From JBPOHE01 sp052035915 (lineage in GTDB: Bacteria > Pseudomonadota > Gammaproteobacteria > Chromatiales > Chromatiaceae): a DNA stretch of 43,780 nt. Location of the stretch: assembly GCA_052035915.1 (NCBI GenBank), contig JBPOHE010000093.1, forward strand, positions 1-43,780, given 5' to 3'. Positions 31,157-39,340 of the stretch are shown here, one piece after another. How positions within the stretch are numbered: position 1 is the stretch's first letter; each line of letters starts with the position of its first letter. Both the position numbers and the translations under genes were made by a program. The notes under the pieces are model-generated. The model made no database searches. It had not been told where the DNA came from and saw nothing but the letters and a program-made list of their open reading frames with translations.

Positions 31157-34100
31157 CTACTGACACGCCTCGCATTCCGGATCCACCAAACTACATACCT
31201 TGGGCGCCTCGCCCGAGCCGTTGTTGCCGGCGCGTTTGCTTTCATATACCCCGCCGACGGCGTTGAGTTTGTTGGCCCGGTTGGCGTCCTCCATGGTGGA
31301 TTTCTCTACGTGGGTGGCGCCCAGGGAGCGCAGGTAATAGGTGGTTTTGAGCCCCCGTACCCAGGCGAGTTTGTAGAGATTGTCCAGCTTCTTGCCGTTG
31401 GGCTCGCTCATATAGAGGTTGAGGCTCTGGGCCTGGTCGAGCCATTTCTGGCGGCGTGAACCGGCCTCCACCAGCCAGCGGGGATCGATTTCGAAGGCGG
31501 TGGCGTAGAGGTCCTTGAGCTCGTCCGGGATGCGGTCGATGGGGCGCACCGAGCCGTCGTAATACTTGAGGTCGTTGACCATGACCGCGCCCCACAGGCC
31601 CCGGGCCTTGAGGTCGCGCACCAGGTAGGGGTTGACCACGGTGAATTCGCCCGAGAGGTTGGATTTGACGAACAGGTTCTGGTAGGTGGGTTCGATGGAC
31701 TGGCTGACCCCGCAGATGTTGGAGATGGTGGCGGTAGGGGCGATGGCCATGCAGTTGGAGTTGCGCATGCCCTGGCGCTTCACCCGCTCGCGCAGGCCGT
31801 CCCAGTCCAGGCCGCGGCTGTCGTCGACCTGGAGATAACCGCCCCGTTCCTCGCCCAATCGCGCGATGGAGTCGATAGGCAAGATCCCCTGGCTCCAGAG
31901 CGAGCCCTCGTAGCTGGAATAGCGTCCCCGTTCGGCGGCCAGGTCGCTGGATGCCTGGATGGCGAAATAGCTCACCGCCTCCATGGAGCGGTCGGCGAAG
32001 GCCACGGCTTCTTCGGAGGCATAGGGAAGGCGGAGCTGATAGAGGGCGTCCTGAAAACCCATGAGGCCGAGCCCCACCGGGCGGTGGCGCAGGTTGGAGT
32101 TTCGCGCCTGGGGCACGGTGTAGTAGTTGTAGTCGATGACGTTGTCGAGTAGGCGCATGGCGGTGCGGACGGTCCGCTCCAGTTTGGCCAGGTCGAGACC
32201 CGCGTCGTCGAGGTGATTGGCCAGGTTCACCGAGCCCAAATTGCACACCGCGATCTCGTGGTCGTTGGTGTGTAAAGTGATTTCGGTACAGAGGTTCGAG
32301 CTGTGTACCACCCCAAGATGCTGGTTGGTGTAACGCAGATTGCAGGGGTCCTTGAAGGCGATCCAGGGATGGCCGGTCTCGAACAGCATGGCGAGCATCT
32401 TGCGCCAGAGGCTGACGGCCTTGAGACTCTTGGAGACCTTTATCTCGCCCCGCCCGGCCTTGTCTTCGTAGCGGACATAGGCCTCCTCGAAGGCCTGGCC
32501 GACCTTGTCGTGCAGATCGGGCACCTCGTCGGGGGAGAACAGGGTCCAGTCGCCATCCTCGGCCACCCGGCGCATGAAAAGATCCGGCACCCAGTTACAG
32601 GTGTTCATGTCATGGGTGCGGCGGCGGTCGTCGCCGGTGTTCTTGCGCAGATCGAGGAATTCCTCGATGTCCACATGCCAGGTTTCGAGATAGGCGCAGA
32701 CCGCGCCCTTGCGTTTTCCGCCGTTATGGGCCAGGGCGCTGGTGGTCATGTAGGACTCGTCGCCCTCGACCTTGAGGTCGAACACGAAGGGTTTGACCGG
32801 AGCCGCTTCGACAGCGCGCACGCGGCTGAACAGGCAACCCTGCCAGGTGAACCAGTTGTGCTTGACGATGGGTCGACAGCCGACCTTGTCGGCGATCTCG
32901 GCCACGGCTGGGATGCGCAGGTCGTAGGCCTTGGTGAGGCCGTTGAAACTGATCTCCGAACCGTCCTGACGCCGCGCGCTATGGTGATTTTCCCGCTCGC
33001 GATACTGACCGGCGCAGGGAATACCCAGGCGTAACAACTGATAACGGAGCCCTTCGATCAAGGGTCGCGAGGTATTGGTGAAATAGATCTCTTGGCCGCG
33101 ACTGATGCCACCGTCGGTCTCCAGCAGCCCCTGGATCAGGGCGAGGGCCTGGGGTTGGGGGAGATGACTGAAACGTCGATGGAGGCGCTTGCGGCCCTCG
33201 GCGTCATAGATATCGTCATGGGTGAAAGGCAGGGTTGGTGCTCCGGCCCCGCTGATGCGCCCCGTGGTGGCGTCTCGCACCACCCCTTGGCCCGAGGCCC
33301 AGTGGATCTGGGCGTAATGGGTGCCCCGTTGCGTTTCCCAGAAATGAATGCCGCGCTGTTGCAGATAGGCCCGGACAAAGGTCAAGTGGTCGTCTTGGGC
33401 CGGATTTCCCGAGACCCCCCATTGTGAGCCGTTTTTGGAGAGGTGGCCGTCGCCCAGCAGAATGCCGTAGAGACGGGCCTCTTCGGCGGTGAATCCCGCC
33501 ACCGGAACGACTTCAGTCGGGATCACCTGGGCGACATAGTCTCCTTTGGTCAGTTCACCGGCCTCGATCCATTCCGCCCGGATCTTGCCTTGCTCCAGCC
33601 ACTTGCGAGTACGTCGGCAGGATTGCTCCATAGGTATGCCGCGGATGGCGAAGAAAGGATGGCCGCTGGTGACGGTCAAGGGCTCGATGCTGTGTTTGAC
33701 ATCGACGGCCACCATCGGCTCGGTCTGGTTGTAGCTCAGGGTGTCGGTGACCTCCCGATAGGTGCCGCTGATTCCCAGCACCAGATCGCCGATCCGGATA
33801 TCGCGGATCGCCTTGATGCCATCCGCCGTGAACACCTGGGTCTCGGGGGCAAAGCATTGATTTACCGCGACCGCGGTGTCATTCGCCACCTTCAAAAAGG
33901 GCACCACGCCCTGGCTCTTGCCGTTGGTGCCTTTGATATGGGCGCCCATGCCCCGTACCCGGGTCCAGTCGTTGCCCAGGCCGCCGGCGAATTTGGACAG
34001 GAGCGCATTGTCCTTGATGGCGTTGAAGATGCCGTCGAGGTCGTCGGGCACCGTGGTCAGATAGCAACTGGAGAGCTGCGGGCGCAGGGTGCCGGAGTTG

Positions 34101-35200
34101 AACAGGGTCGGCGTCGAACTCATGAAGTCGAAACTGGAGAGGAGTTCATAGAACTCGATGGCCCGGCTTTCGCGGTCGATCTCGTTGATCGCCAATCCCA
34201 TGGCGACGCGCATGAAAAAGGCCTGGGGCAACTCGAAACGGACGCCGTTATGGTGCAGGAAGTAGCGGTCGTAGAGGGTCTGTAGCCCGAGGTAGGTGAA
34301 TTGCAGATCCCGCTCGGGGCGCAGGGCCTGGCCGAGGCGGTGGAGGTCGTACTGGGCCAGGCGGGGATCGAGTCGTTCCACCTGGACGCCGCGTTTGACA
34401 TAGGCGCTGAAATACTCGGCGTAGATCCCGGCCAGGTCCGCCTGGCGGCGCACCTGGGCGTCCAGATTGAGGAAGCCCAACGCCTCCCGGCGCAGGATAT
34501 CCAACAGTAGTCGGCTGGCGACATAGCTATAGTTGGGTTCCTGTTCGATCAGGGTGCGGGCGCTCATCACCAGGGCCTGGGAGACATCCTTTTCCTTGAC
34601 GCCATCGAAGAGATTGCGGGTGGTCTCGCTGAGGATACGCCGGGCATCCACCTCCGCCAGCTCTTTGCAGGCCTCGTTCACCAGGAGTTCCAGCCGCTTC
34701 AAATCCAGGGGATGGCGACTACCATCCTCATGGGTGACGTGCAGGGGTGAGGGCTGATCCGGGGCCTTGGCGGCGGCGGCCTTGTCCGCCCGTTCCCGCG
34801 CCCGCTCCTCGCGGTAGAGCACATAGGCGCGGGCGATCTTGTGCTCGCCGGCGCGCATCAGGGCCAGTTCGACCTGGTCCTGGATATCCTCGATGTGGAC
34901 ACTGCCGCCTCCTGGCATTCGCCGCAGCAAGGCATTGACCACCTGGTCGGTGAGCTGCCTGACGGTGGTGTGGATGCGGGTCGAGGCGGCGGCACTCCCA
35001 CCTTCCACGGCGAGAAAGGCCTTGGTCATGGCGACGGCGATCTTGTCGGCGTCGAACCCCGTCAACTTGCCGTTACGGCGGATGACATGAAAGCCGCCCG
35101 GTGCGGTGGCCGTCAGTTCTCCCACCAGGGCCAGGGCGGGTGCCCGGGATGGCACGAGGGTCAACGAGGGTTCGGAATGAAGGGCAGCTTCGCTGGCCAT
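31157..35200 (-). CDS. nrdA: Ribonucleotide reductase class I alpha subunit, intein-containing precursor
   Basis: NrdA reduces ribonucleoside diphosphates to dNDPs. The precursor is 1347 residues; removal of a 378-residue insert leaves 969, close to Pseudomonas-type NrdA. An ATP-cone (about 37-135) gives dATP/ATP activity control. The barrel keeps LSSCYLTTV with the first active-site Cys, SSNLCTEI with the N-x-C-x-E radical residues, VCNLGSVNL with the second Cys, PTATISNICG, and C-terminal ECEACQ with the redox CxxC. The insert separates residues 448 (Gln) and 827 (Gly) in the conserved VAVNQ/GGKRKGA site. AAGGAG 5-7 bases before ATG 35200 fixes the start; the frame is open to 35317 but that covers the promoter. 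NrdR boxes lie upstream. Confidence 0.96.
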   Translation of the reverse strand: MASEAALHSEPSLTLVPSRAPALALVGELTATAPGGFHVIRRNGKLTGFDADKIAVAMTKAFLAVEGGSAAASTRIHTTVRQLTDQVVNALLRRMPGGGSVHIEDIQDQVELALMRAGEHKIARAYVLYREERARERADKAAAAKAPDQPSPLHVTHEDGSRHPLDLKRLELLVNEACKELAEVDARRILSETTRNLFDGVKEKDVSQALVMSARTLIEQEPNYSYVASRLLLDILRREALGFLNLDAQVRRQADLAGIYAEYFSAYVKRGVQVERLDPRLAQYDLHRLGQALRPERDLQFTYLGLQTLYDRYFLHHNGVRFELPQAFFMRVAMGLAINEIDRESRAIEFYELLSSFDFMSSTPTLFNSGTLRPQLSSCYLTTVPDDLDGIFNAIKDNALLSKFAGGLGNDWTRVRGMGAHIKGTNGKSQGVVPFLKVANDTAVAVNQCFAPETQVFTADGIKAIRDIRIGDLVLGISGTYREVTDTLSYNQTEPMVAVDVKHSIEPLTVTSGHPFFAIRGIPMEQSCRRTRKWLEQGKIRAEWIEAGELTKGDYVAQVIPTEVVPVAGFTAEEARLYGILLGDGHLSKNGSQWGVSGNPAQDDHLTFVRAYLQQRGIHFWETQRGTHYAQIHWASGQGVVRDATTGRISGAGAPTLPFTHDDIYDAEGRKRLHRRFSHLPQPQALALIQGLLETDGGISRGQEIYFTNTSRPLIEGLRYQLLRLGIPCAGQYRERENHHSARRQDGSEISFNGLTKAYDLRIPAVAEIADKVGCRPIVKHNWFTWQGCLFSRVRAVEAAPVKPFVFDLKVEGDESYMTTSALAHNGGKRKGAVCAYLETWHVDIEEFLDLRKNTGDDRRRTHDMNTCNWVPDLFMRRVAEDGDWTLFSPDEVPDLHDKVGQAFEEAYVRYEDKAGRGEIKVSKSLKAVSLWRKMLAMLFETGHPWIAFKDPCNLRYTNQHLGVVHSSNLCTEITLHTNDHEIAVCNLGSVNLANHLDDAGLDLAKLERTVRTAMRLLDNVIDYNYYTVPQARNSNLRHRPVGLGLMGFQDALYQLRLPYASEEAVAFADRSMEAVSYFAIQASSDLAAERGRYSSYEGSLWSQGILPIDSIARLGEERGGYLQVDDSRGLDWDGLRERVKRQGMRNSNCMAIAPTATISNICGVSQSIEPTYQNLFVKSNLSGEFTVVNPYLVRDLKARGLWGAVMVNDLKYYDGSVRPIDRIPDELKDLYATAFEIDPRWLVEAGSRRQKWLDQAQSLNLYMSEPNGKKLDNLYKLAWVRGLKTTYYLRSLGATHVEKSTMEDANRANKLNAVGGVYESKRAGNNGSGEAPKVCSLVDPECEACQ
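32723..33856 (-). other. Intein (Hint domain plus LAGLIDADG endonuclease) in NrdA, with Gly at +1
   Basis: Residues 449-826 of the precursor. The N-terminal splicing block is CFAPETQVFTADG with Cys1, then IRDIRIGDLVLG; block B is TVTSGHPFF (T-x-x-H); the endonuclease blocks are LYGILLGDGHLSK and LIQGLLETDGGIS with their acidic residues intact; the C-terminal blocks are FVFDLKVEGDESYMTTSALA and terminal His-Asn. The next residue is Gly (GGKRKGA of the native enzyme), not Cys, Ser or Thr as standard inteins need. The splice junctions are fixed by the conserved NQGGKRKGA of NrdA. From memory, some NrdA inserts of this sort have been listed as intein-like (BIL) elements; I cannot verify that. Confidence 0.9.
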
Positions 35201-35279
35201 GGGGTCTCCTTGCCTGGGATGAAACGGGGGATCTGATGCCGCGGGGCCTGGCTCCGATATCCGCCAGCCCCTAGTAGAA

Positions 35280-35327
35280 ACACAATATATGCGATACGGA
35301 AAGGGAGTCAACCACAAGATATTGTGT
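35280..35327 (-). promoter_or_regulatory. Two NrdR boxes upstream of nrdA
   Basis: ACACAATATATGCGAT (35280-35295) and CCACAAGATATTGTGT (35312-35327) both fit the NrdR consensus ACAC-ATATAT-GTGT style with a few differences. Their starts are 32 bp apart, about three helical turns, which is the known spacing for tandem NrdR boxes. NrdR represses class I RNR genes when dATP is ample. They overlap the predicted promoter. Confidence 0.85.
35284..35311 (-). promoter_or_regulatory. Predicted nrdA promoter
   Basis: On the minus strand TTGACT (35311-35306) and TATATT (35289-35284) are 16 bases apart. The -10 lies inside the proximal NrdR box and the -35 touches the distal one, the expected layout for repression. 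Confidence 0.6.
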
Positions 35328-35355
35328 ATAACCGATCAAAGAGTCGTCCACAGAC

Positions 35356-35429
35356 TGGGGATAAGCTGAGGATAAAATCGCCTCTGTCGGGCTCCGGCCC
35401 AGAGCGGACAAGGGCTTGGCAGTGGATAA
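35356..35429 (-). promoter_or_regulatory. DnaA-box-like cluster upstream of nrdA
   Basis: On the minus strand TTATCCCCA (35364-35356), TTATCCTCA (35375-35367) and TTATCCACT (35429-35421) each differ by one base from TTATCCACA. The first two are 11 bp apart, one helical turn. DnaA binding upstream of nrdAB is known in E. coli; here it is inferred from sequence. Confidence 0.45.
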
Positions 35430-35572
35430 CCAGAGGTCTTGGCTAGCCTCTAAAGCGCGAATCTTTGCTGAAAAAAGGGTCTCGACCCGAATGGGGAGAG
35501 GGGAAAAAGCGCCCGGCCGGGTCGTCCGAACGCCTGGTTGGCGTCGGACGCTACCTTCGCCGGGGGAGTGGG

Positions 35573-36433
35573 TCAGGCGTAGGGGGCGTGGAATCTTGCC
35601 CGGGAGCGCACCAGGCGTCCGCCTTTGTAGTCGGCGTAGGCCTGCTCAATCTCCTCCCGGCTGTTCATCACGAAGGGACCGGCCTGGACTATGGGTTCTC
35701 CCAGGGGGCGTCCAGCGACCAGCAGGAAACGGGCGCCGCCCGTCGATCCCAGCCAGAGTTCTTCCCCCTCGCCCAACACGCCGAGTTCGTGGGGGCGCAC
35801 CTGCTGGCTCTCGATCTCCAGTTGGCCGCTAAAGGGATAGACGAAGGCCGCATGGTCCCGGGGAAGGTGGTGGGTGAAGTGGCCCCCGGGGGGGATCTCC
35901 ACGTCCAGGTACTGGACCTGGGTATGGGGGTCCTCGATCGGTCCCTGAACCTTCCCATAGGTACCACACAAGACCTTGACCCTGAGGTTGTCGAGGCGGA
36001 ATTCAGGGATGGCGGCGGCGGGGAATTCCTGATAGGCGGGGTCGGACAGTTTCTCGCTCGCGGGGAGATTGATCCAGAGCTGGAAGCCCCGCATCAGGCC
36101 ATTGGTCTGCTGTGGCATCTCGGAATGGATGACACCGCTGGCCGCCTTCATCCACTGGGCGCCGCCGCTCCGCAGATCGCCCCGGTTGCCCAGGCTGTCC
36201 CGGTGCAGCATGTGCCCGTCGAGCATATAGGTCAGGGTGATGAAGCCCCGATGGGGATGATCGGGAAAGCCCGCGCCATAGTCCTCGGGGTTGTCGCTGC
36301 CGAAATGATCCAACAGCAGAAAGGGATCCAGATGTCGCAGGCCCGGAAGACCGATGGAGCGGCGTACCAGCACGCCGGCTCCCTCGGTTACCTCCATGGC
36401 GCCGATGCGACGGATGATGGTACGCCTGGCCAT
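35573..36433 (-). CDS. Pirin family protein (quercetinase-like cupin)
   Basis: A bicupin with one metal site; bacterial members include quercetin 2,3-dioxygenases and redox-responsive proteins. The 286-residue protein has FPDHPHRGFITLTYMLDG with His59 and His61, and ASGVIHSEMP with His103 and Glu105, matching the metal ligands of human pirin. The C-terminal cupin runs to about 285. ATG 36433 (MARRTIIRR) has AGGAG at 8 bases; ATG 36439 would be too close to it. The gene is 20 bp after yceI, in the same direction as yceI and the cytochrome b561 gene, so the three probably form an operon divergent from the LysR gene. Confidence 0.92.
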   Translation of the reverse strand: MARRTIIRRIGAMEVTEGAGVLVRRSIGLPGLRHLDPFLLLDHFGSDNPEDYGAGFPDHPHRGFITLTYMLDGHMLHRDSLGNRGDLRSGGAQWMKAASGVIHSEMPQQTNGLMRGFQLWINLPASEKLSDPAYQEFPAAAIPEFRLDNLRVKVLCGTYGKVQGPIEDPHTQVQYLDVEIPPGGHFTHHLPRDHAAFVYPFSGQLEIESQQVRPHELGVLGEGEELWLGSTGGARFLLVAGRPLGEPIVQAGPFVMNSREEIEQAYADYKGGRLVRSRARFHAPYA

Positions 36434-36453
36434 GGTCATGACTCCTGGTGGTA

Positions 36454-37032
36454 TTACTGGCGGATGCCCTCGACCGAGAGGGTCAATTCCACTTCCCGTG
36501 TCGCTGGTCCAAGATCGAAGTTGATGCCGAAATCCGCCAGTTTCAAGCTGGTGGTGCCGAGAAAGCCACGGCGATAGCCGCCCCAGGGGTCCGCGCCCTG
36601 ACCGGTGGCCGCCACCGCGATGCTGAGGGGACGGGTCACCCCATGCAGGCTGAGGTTCCCTTCCAGCACGGCCTGGCCGCCGCCGCTGTCCTTGAAGGCG
36701 GTGGAGACGAATCTGGCCTCGGGATACTTGGCGACATCGAGAAAATCCGCGCTGCGCAGGTGCTTGTCCCGCTCGGCGTGATTGGAGTCGAGGCTGGCGG
36801 TTTTCACCACCACCTCGACCCGGGAGGCGGCGGGATTCTTTTCGTCGTAGCTGAAGCGTCCGGCAAAGTCGTTGAAGCGACCGTACAGCCAACTGATGCC
36901 CAGGTGCTTGACGCGAAACTGGATCGAGGCATGGGCCTTGGGGGTGTCGATCAGGTACTCCTCCGCGGACGAAAGGCCGGGGATGGACAGGATGGCGGCC
37001 AGGCCGAGGCCGATCAGGGTTTTGGGGATCAT
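36454..37032 (-). CDS. YceI family periplasmic protein
   Basis: YceI proteins are lipocalin-like periplasmic proteins that bind polyisoprenoid-type lipids. The 192-residue protein has a signal peptide cut after SSA (about residue 23) and the conserved YceI pattern: AHASIQFRVKHLGISWLYGRF, SRVEVVVKTASLDSNHAERD, HLRSADFLDVAKYPEARF and LEGNLSLHGVTRPLSI. It sits 21 bases after the cytochrome b561 gene, the same pairing as E. coli yceJ-yceI. Confidence 0.94.
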   Translation of the reverse strand: MIPKTLIGLGLAAILSIPGLSSAEEYLIDTPKAHASIQFRVKHLGISWLYGRFNDFAGRFSYDEKNPAASRVEVVVKTASLDSNHAERDKHLRSADFLDVAKYPEARFVSTAFKDSGGGQAVLEGNLSLHGVTRPLSIAVAATGQGADPWGGYRRGFLGTTSLKLADFGINFDLGPATREVELTLSVEGIRQ

Positions 37033-37053
37033 GAGGGTGCTCCTTGGTGGTGG

Positions 37054-37617
37054 TCAGGGTTGAGTTGGATCACGACCGAGCATGCGTAGCAAGGTGCGGT
37101 CGCGGTCGAGAAAATGGTGTTTCAAGGCCGCCAGGGCATGGAGTCCAGCCAGGGACACCAGGCCGACGGCGAGCCAGAGATGGATGACTCCGGCGCTATC
37201 CGCCTGGTTGGGAAGGCCGGAGATCAGGGCCGGGACGCGGAAGAGTCCGAATACCTCGATGGCCTTGGCGTCCGCGGTGGAGATGAGATAACCGCTGGCC
37301 ATGACCAGCAAGATCAGTCCGTAGAGCAGGCCGTGGACCAGGCCGGCCAGGCGGGCCTCCAATGGCGAGACGCCGGGGGCGGGGCTGGGGACCGGGTTGA
37401 GCCATCTCCAGACCAGTCGTAGCGCCATGAGGGCGAAGAGACAGAGACCCAGGCTCTTGTGCAGCTCCGGAGCACCTTGATACCAGGGATCGTAATATCC
37501 CAGCCCCCGCATCCACAGCCCGAGCCCGAACATCCCCACGACGCCCACCGCCACCAGCCAGTGCAGGCCGATCGCCAGCCAGCCGTAGCTGCCTGTCCGG
37601 TTACGCCAGCCGGGCAT
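37054..37617 (-). CDS. Cytochrome b561 family membrane protein
   Basis: A four-helix inner-membrane dihaem b protein that passes electrons between the quinone pool and periplasmic acceptors. The 187-residue chain has four hydrophobic helices (about 12-36, 52-73, 88-113, 142-164) and haem-ligand histidines His19, His53, His146 and His160, ending in a basic HHFLDRDRTLLRML. It heads the pirin-YceI-b561 operon and is divergent from the LysR gene 208 bp away, which probably controls it. The exact electron donor is unknown. Confidence 0.92.
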   Translation of the reverse strand: MPGWRNRTGSYGWLAIGLHWLVAVGVVGMFGLGLWMRGLGYYDPWYQGAPELHKSLGLCLFALMALRLVWRWLNPVPSPAPGVSPLEARLAGLVHGLLYGLILLVMASGYLISTADAKAIEVFGLFRVPALISGLPNQADSAGVIHLWLAVGLVSLAGLHALAALKHHFLDRDRTLLRMLGRDPTQP

Positions 37618-37734
37618 GCTCGGCTCTCGAAAGCGATGGTCCGGCGCCGTCCTTCAGGCGTGGTCTCTGGCTGTATTTCATGGCGCGGCTTCTCCCCTTG
37701 GCTGGATTGGGCCGGATTTCCCGTCGTAAGGGCT

Positions 37735-37824
37735 CCGGGCCTCGGCTGGTTATTGATTGTTATCGTTAACAGGAGAAGAATAAAGAGGCCAAAAGAGAAT
37801 AAACTGTTCTTCAGAGGAGAACAA
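37735..37824 (+). repeat. Dispersed double-hairpin repeat, copy E, ending at the LysR start codon
   Basis: CCGGGCCTCGGCTGG (37735-37749) matches copies A and B. The first hairpin is degenerate (TTGTTATC ... GAGAAGAA, 37757-37780). The second is good: CTGTTCTT (37804-37811), CAGAG, GAGAACAA (37817-37824), directly followed by ATG 37825. The GAGGAG ribosome binding site lies in the loop and 3' arm of this hairpin, so folding of the RNA could block translation. Confidence 0.7.
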
Positions 37825-38748
37825 ATGGACAGATTCGAGATCATGCGTACTTTTGCCCAGGTGGCGGAAAGCGGCGGCATCGGCCTGGCCGCTCAACGCC
37901 TGGGGATCGCCAAATCGGCGGTGAGCCGCCGCCTGACCGAGTTGGAGGGGTATCTGGGGGCGCAGCTTTTCAAGCGCACCACCCGCCAGTTCAGCCTCAC
38001 CGACAGCGGCCAGCTGTTCTACGAGCATTGCCAACGCCTGCTGGCCGACCTCGACGAGGCCGAGCTCGCCGTTTCCCAGGCCCATGGGGGATTGCGCGGT
38101 CGGCTGCGGGTGGCCATGCCCCTATCCTTCGGCCTGCGTCCTCTGGGACCCGCGATCTACGACTTCATGCGCCTTCATCCGCAGGTGGAGTTCGATCTCG
38201 ATCTCAATGACCGCCAGGTGGACCTGCTGCGTGAAGGCGTGGACATCGCCATCCGCATCGCCGATCTGCCCGATTCGAGCCTGATCGCCCGTCCCCTCAC
38301 CAATATTCGCCACCTGGTCTGCGCCAGTCCGGACTATCTGGCCGCCCATGGCCGTCCGGAGACCCCGGAGCAACTCAGCGGGCATGGCTGCCTGGTCTAC
38401 AGCAATGAGTCCAACCCGGGCCTTTGGCGCTATGAAGATGAACAAGGTCGGGCCGGACAGGTGCAGGTGCCCATCCGGTTGCGGGCCAACAACGGCGATA
38501 TCCTTTGCGCCGCCGCCCGGGCGGGTCTGGGCCTGGTCAGGGAACCCGGCTTCATCCTTCATGAGGCCATCCGGGCGGGCGAGCTGGTCCCCATCCTCAC
38601 CGAGTATCGCTGGCCGTCTTATCCGGTCTCTGTGGTCTATCCCCAGACCCGGCATCTCTCCCAACGGGTGCGGGCCTTCGCCGATTTTCTGGTCGAACGC
38701 TTCGCCGGGGTGCCTTACTGGGATCAGGAGGCCTCGCCGGGTACCTGA
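37825..38748 (+). CDS. LysR family transcriptional regulator
   Basis: The 307-residue protein has the N-terminal winged HTH (about 1-60, MRTFAQVAESGGIGLAAQRL and AKSAVSRRLTELEGYLGAQL) and a LysR substrate-binding domain (about 88-295). It is of the large one-regulator-one-operon type; the effector is unknown. Divergent from cytochrome b561-yceI-pirin, which it likely controls. ATG 37825 is supported by GAGGAG 6 bases before it and by the family start MDRFEIMRTF; the frame is open upstream to 37459 but that overlaps the divergent gene. The ribosome binding site sits inside the hairpin of repeat copy E. Confidence 0.93.
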   Translation: MDRFEIMRTFAQVAESGGIGLAAQRLGIAKSAVSRRLTELEGYLGAQLFKRTTRQFSLTDSGQLFYEHCQRLLADLDEAELAVSQAHGGLRGRLRVAMPLSFGLRPLGPAIYDFMRLHPQVEFDLDLNDRQVDLLREGVDIAIRIADLPDSSLIARPLTNIRHLVCASPDYLAAHGRPETPEQLSGHGCLVYSNESNPGLWRYEDEQGRAGQVQVPIRLRANNGDILCAAARAGLGLVREPGFILHEAIRAGELVPILTEYRWPSYPVSVVYPQTRHLSQRVRAFADFLVERFAGVPYWDQEASPGT

Positions 38749-38860
38749 GAAAAAGTCATGCGGCCGGAGGAATGGCCAGGGTCCGCCTATACTTGCTTCA
38801 TCCCGGCTATTCGGCGGGTGAGTCAACCCGCCTTGCATCTACCCCTGTATGAGGATCCCC

Positions 38861-39265
38861 ATGTCACAACATCGCCTCCTTCCGGCCGTTCTCCTCCTCA
38901 GCGTTTCCGCCCTCTGTCTCGCCCAGGGGAACGAACCGCCCGCGTTCGTCAATACCAGCACCCCCGAGTCCGCCGGGCCGCGGCCCTATTACTATGAAGA
39001 CAGTATCCGCGGCTTTTTCGAGAAACATCTCATCAGCCCCCAATCGGTGAAGAACTTCAAGACCTCGGAGCCCCAGTTGACCAGCTGCCAGGTGGGTATC
39101 TATGGGAAGTTCTACGGCTGGCGGGTCGACGCCAATTTCCATGTCACCGGGGTGTTCGGTGGGCTGTTCAAGAACCAATATTTCTTCTGGTTCCAGGGTA
39201 ACGACCTCAAGGGCATAACCGACAAGGCCGAGTATTGTCCCGAGGCCGTGGAGTGGATGCGGTAA
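38861..39265 (+). CDS. Small secreted protein of unknown function
   Basis: The 134-residue product has a clear signal peptide (about 1-22, LLPAVLLLSVSALCLAQG) and a mature part of about 110 residues with aromatic-rich segments (PYYYEDSIRGFFEKHL, NQYFFWFQGNDLKGI) and two Cys (SCQVGIYG and EYCPEAVEW) that could form a disulfide. I do not recognise the family. ATG 38861 has AGGA at 7 bases; ATG 38849 would add four residues. It lies 112 bp after the LysR gene and is convergent with mlaA. Confidence 0.75.
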   Translation: MSQHRLLPAVLLLSVSALCLAQGNEPPAFVNTSTPESAGPRPYYYEDSIRGFFEKHLISPQSVKNFKTSEPQLTSCQVGIYGKFYGWRVDANFHVTGVFGGLFKNQYFFWFQGNDLKGITDKAEYCPEAVEWMR

Positions 39266-39340
39266 TCCGTCCGGCGTCGAACCGGCCCGTCTCCCCGAGC
39301 CAATCGGCGTCCGCGGTAGACGACTGGCGAGAAATACAGG

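Larger units (their letters stand above)
35201..35572. other. nrdA control region and gap to pirin gene
   Basis: No gene seen in 372 bp. It contains the nrdA promoter with two NrdR boxes (35280-35327) and three DnaA-box-like 9-mers (35356-35429). The rest has no feature I can name. Confidence 0.65.
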
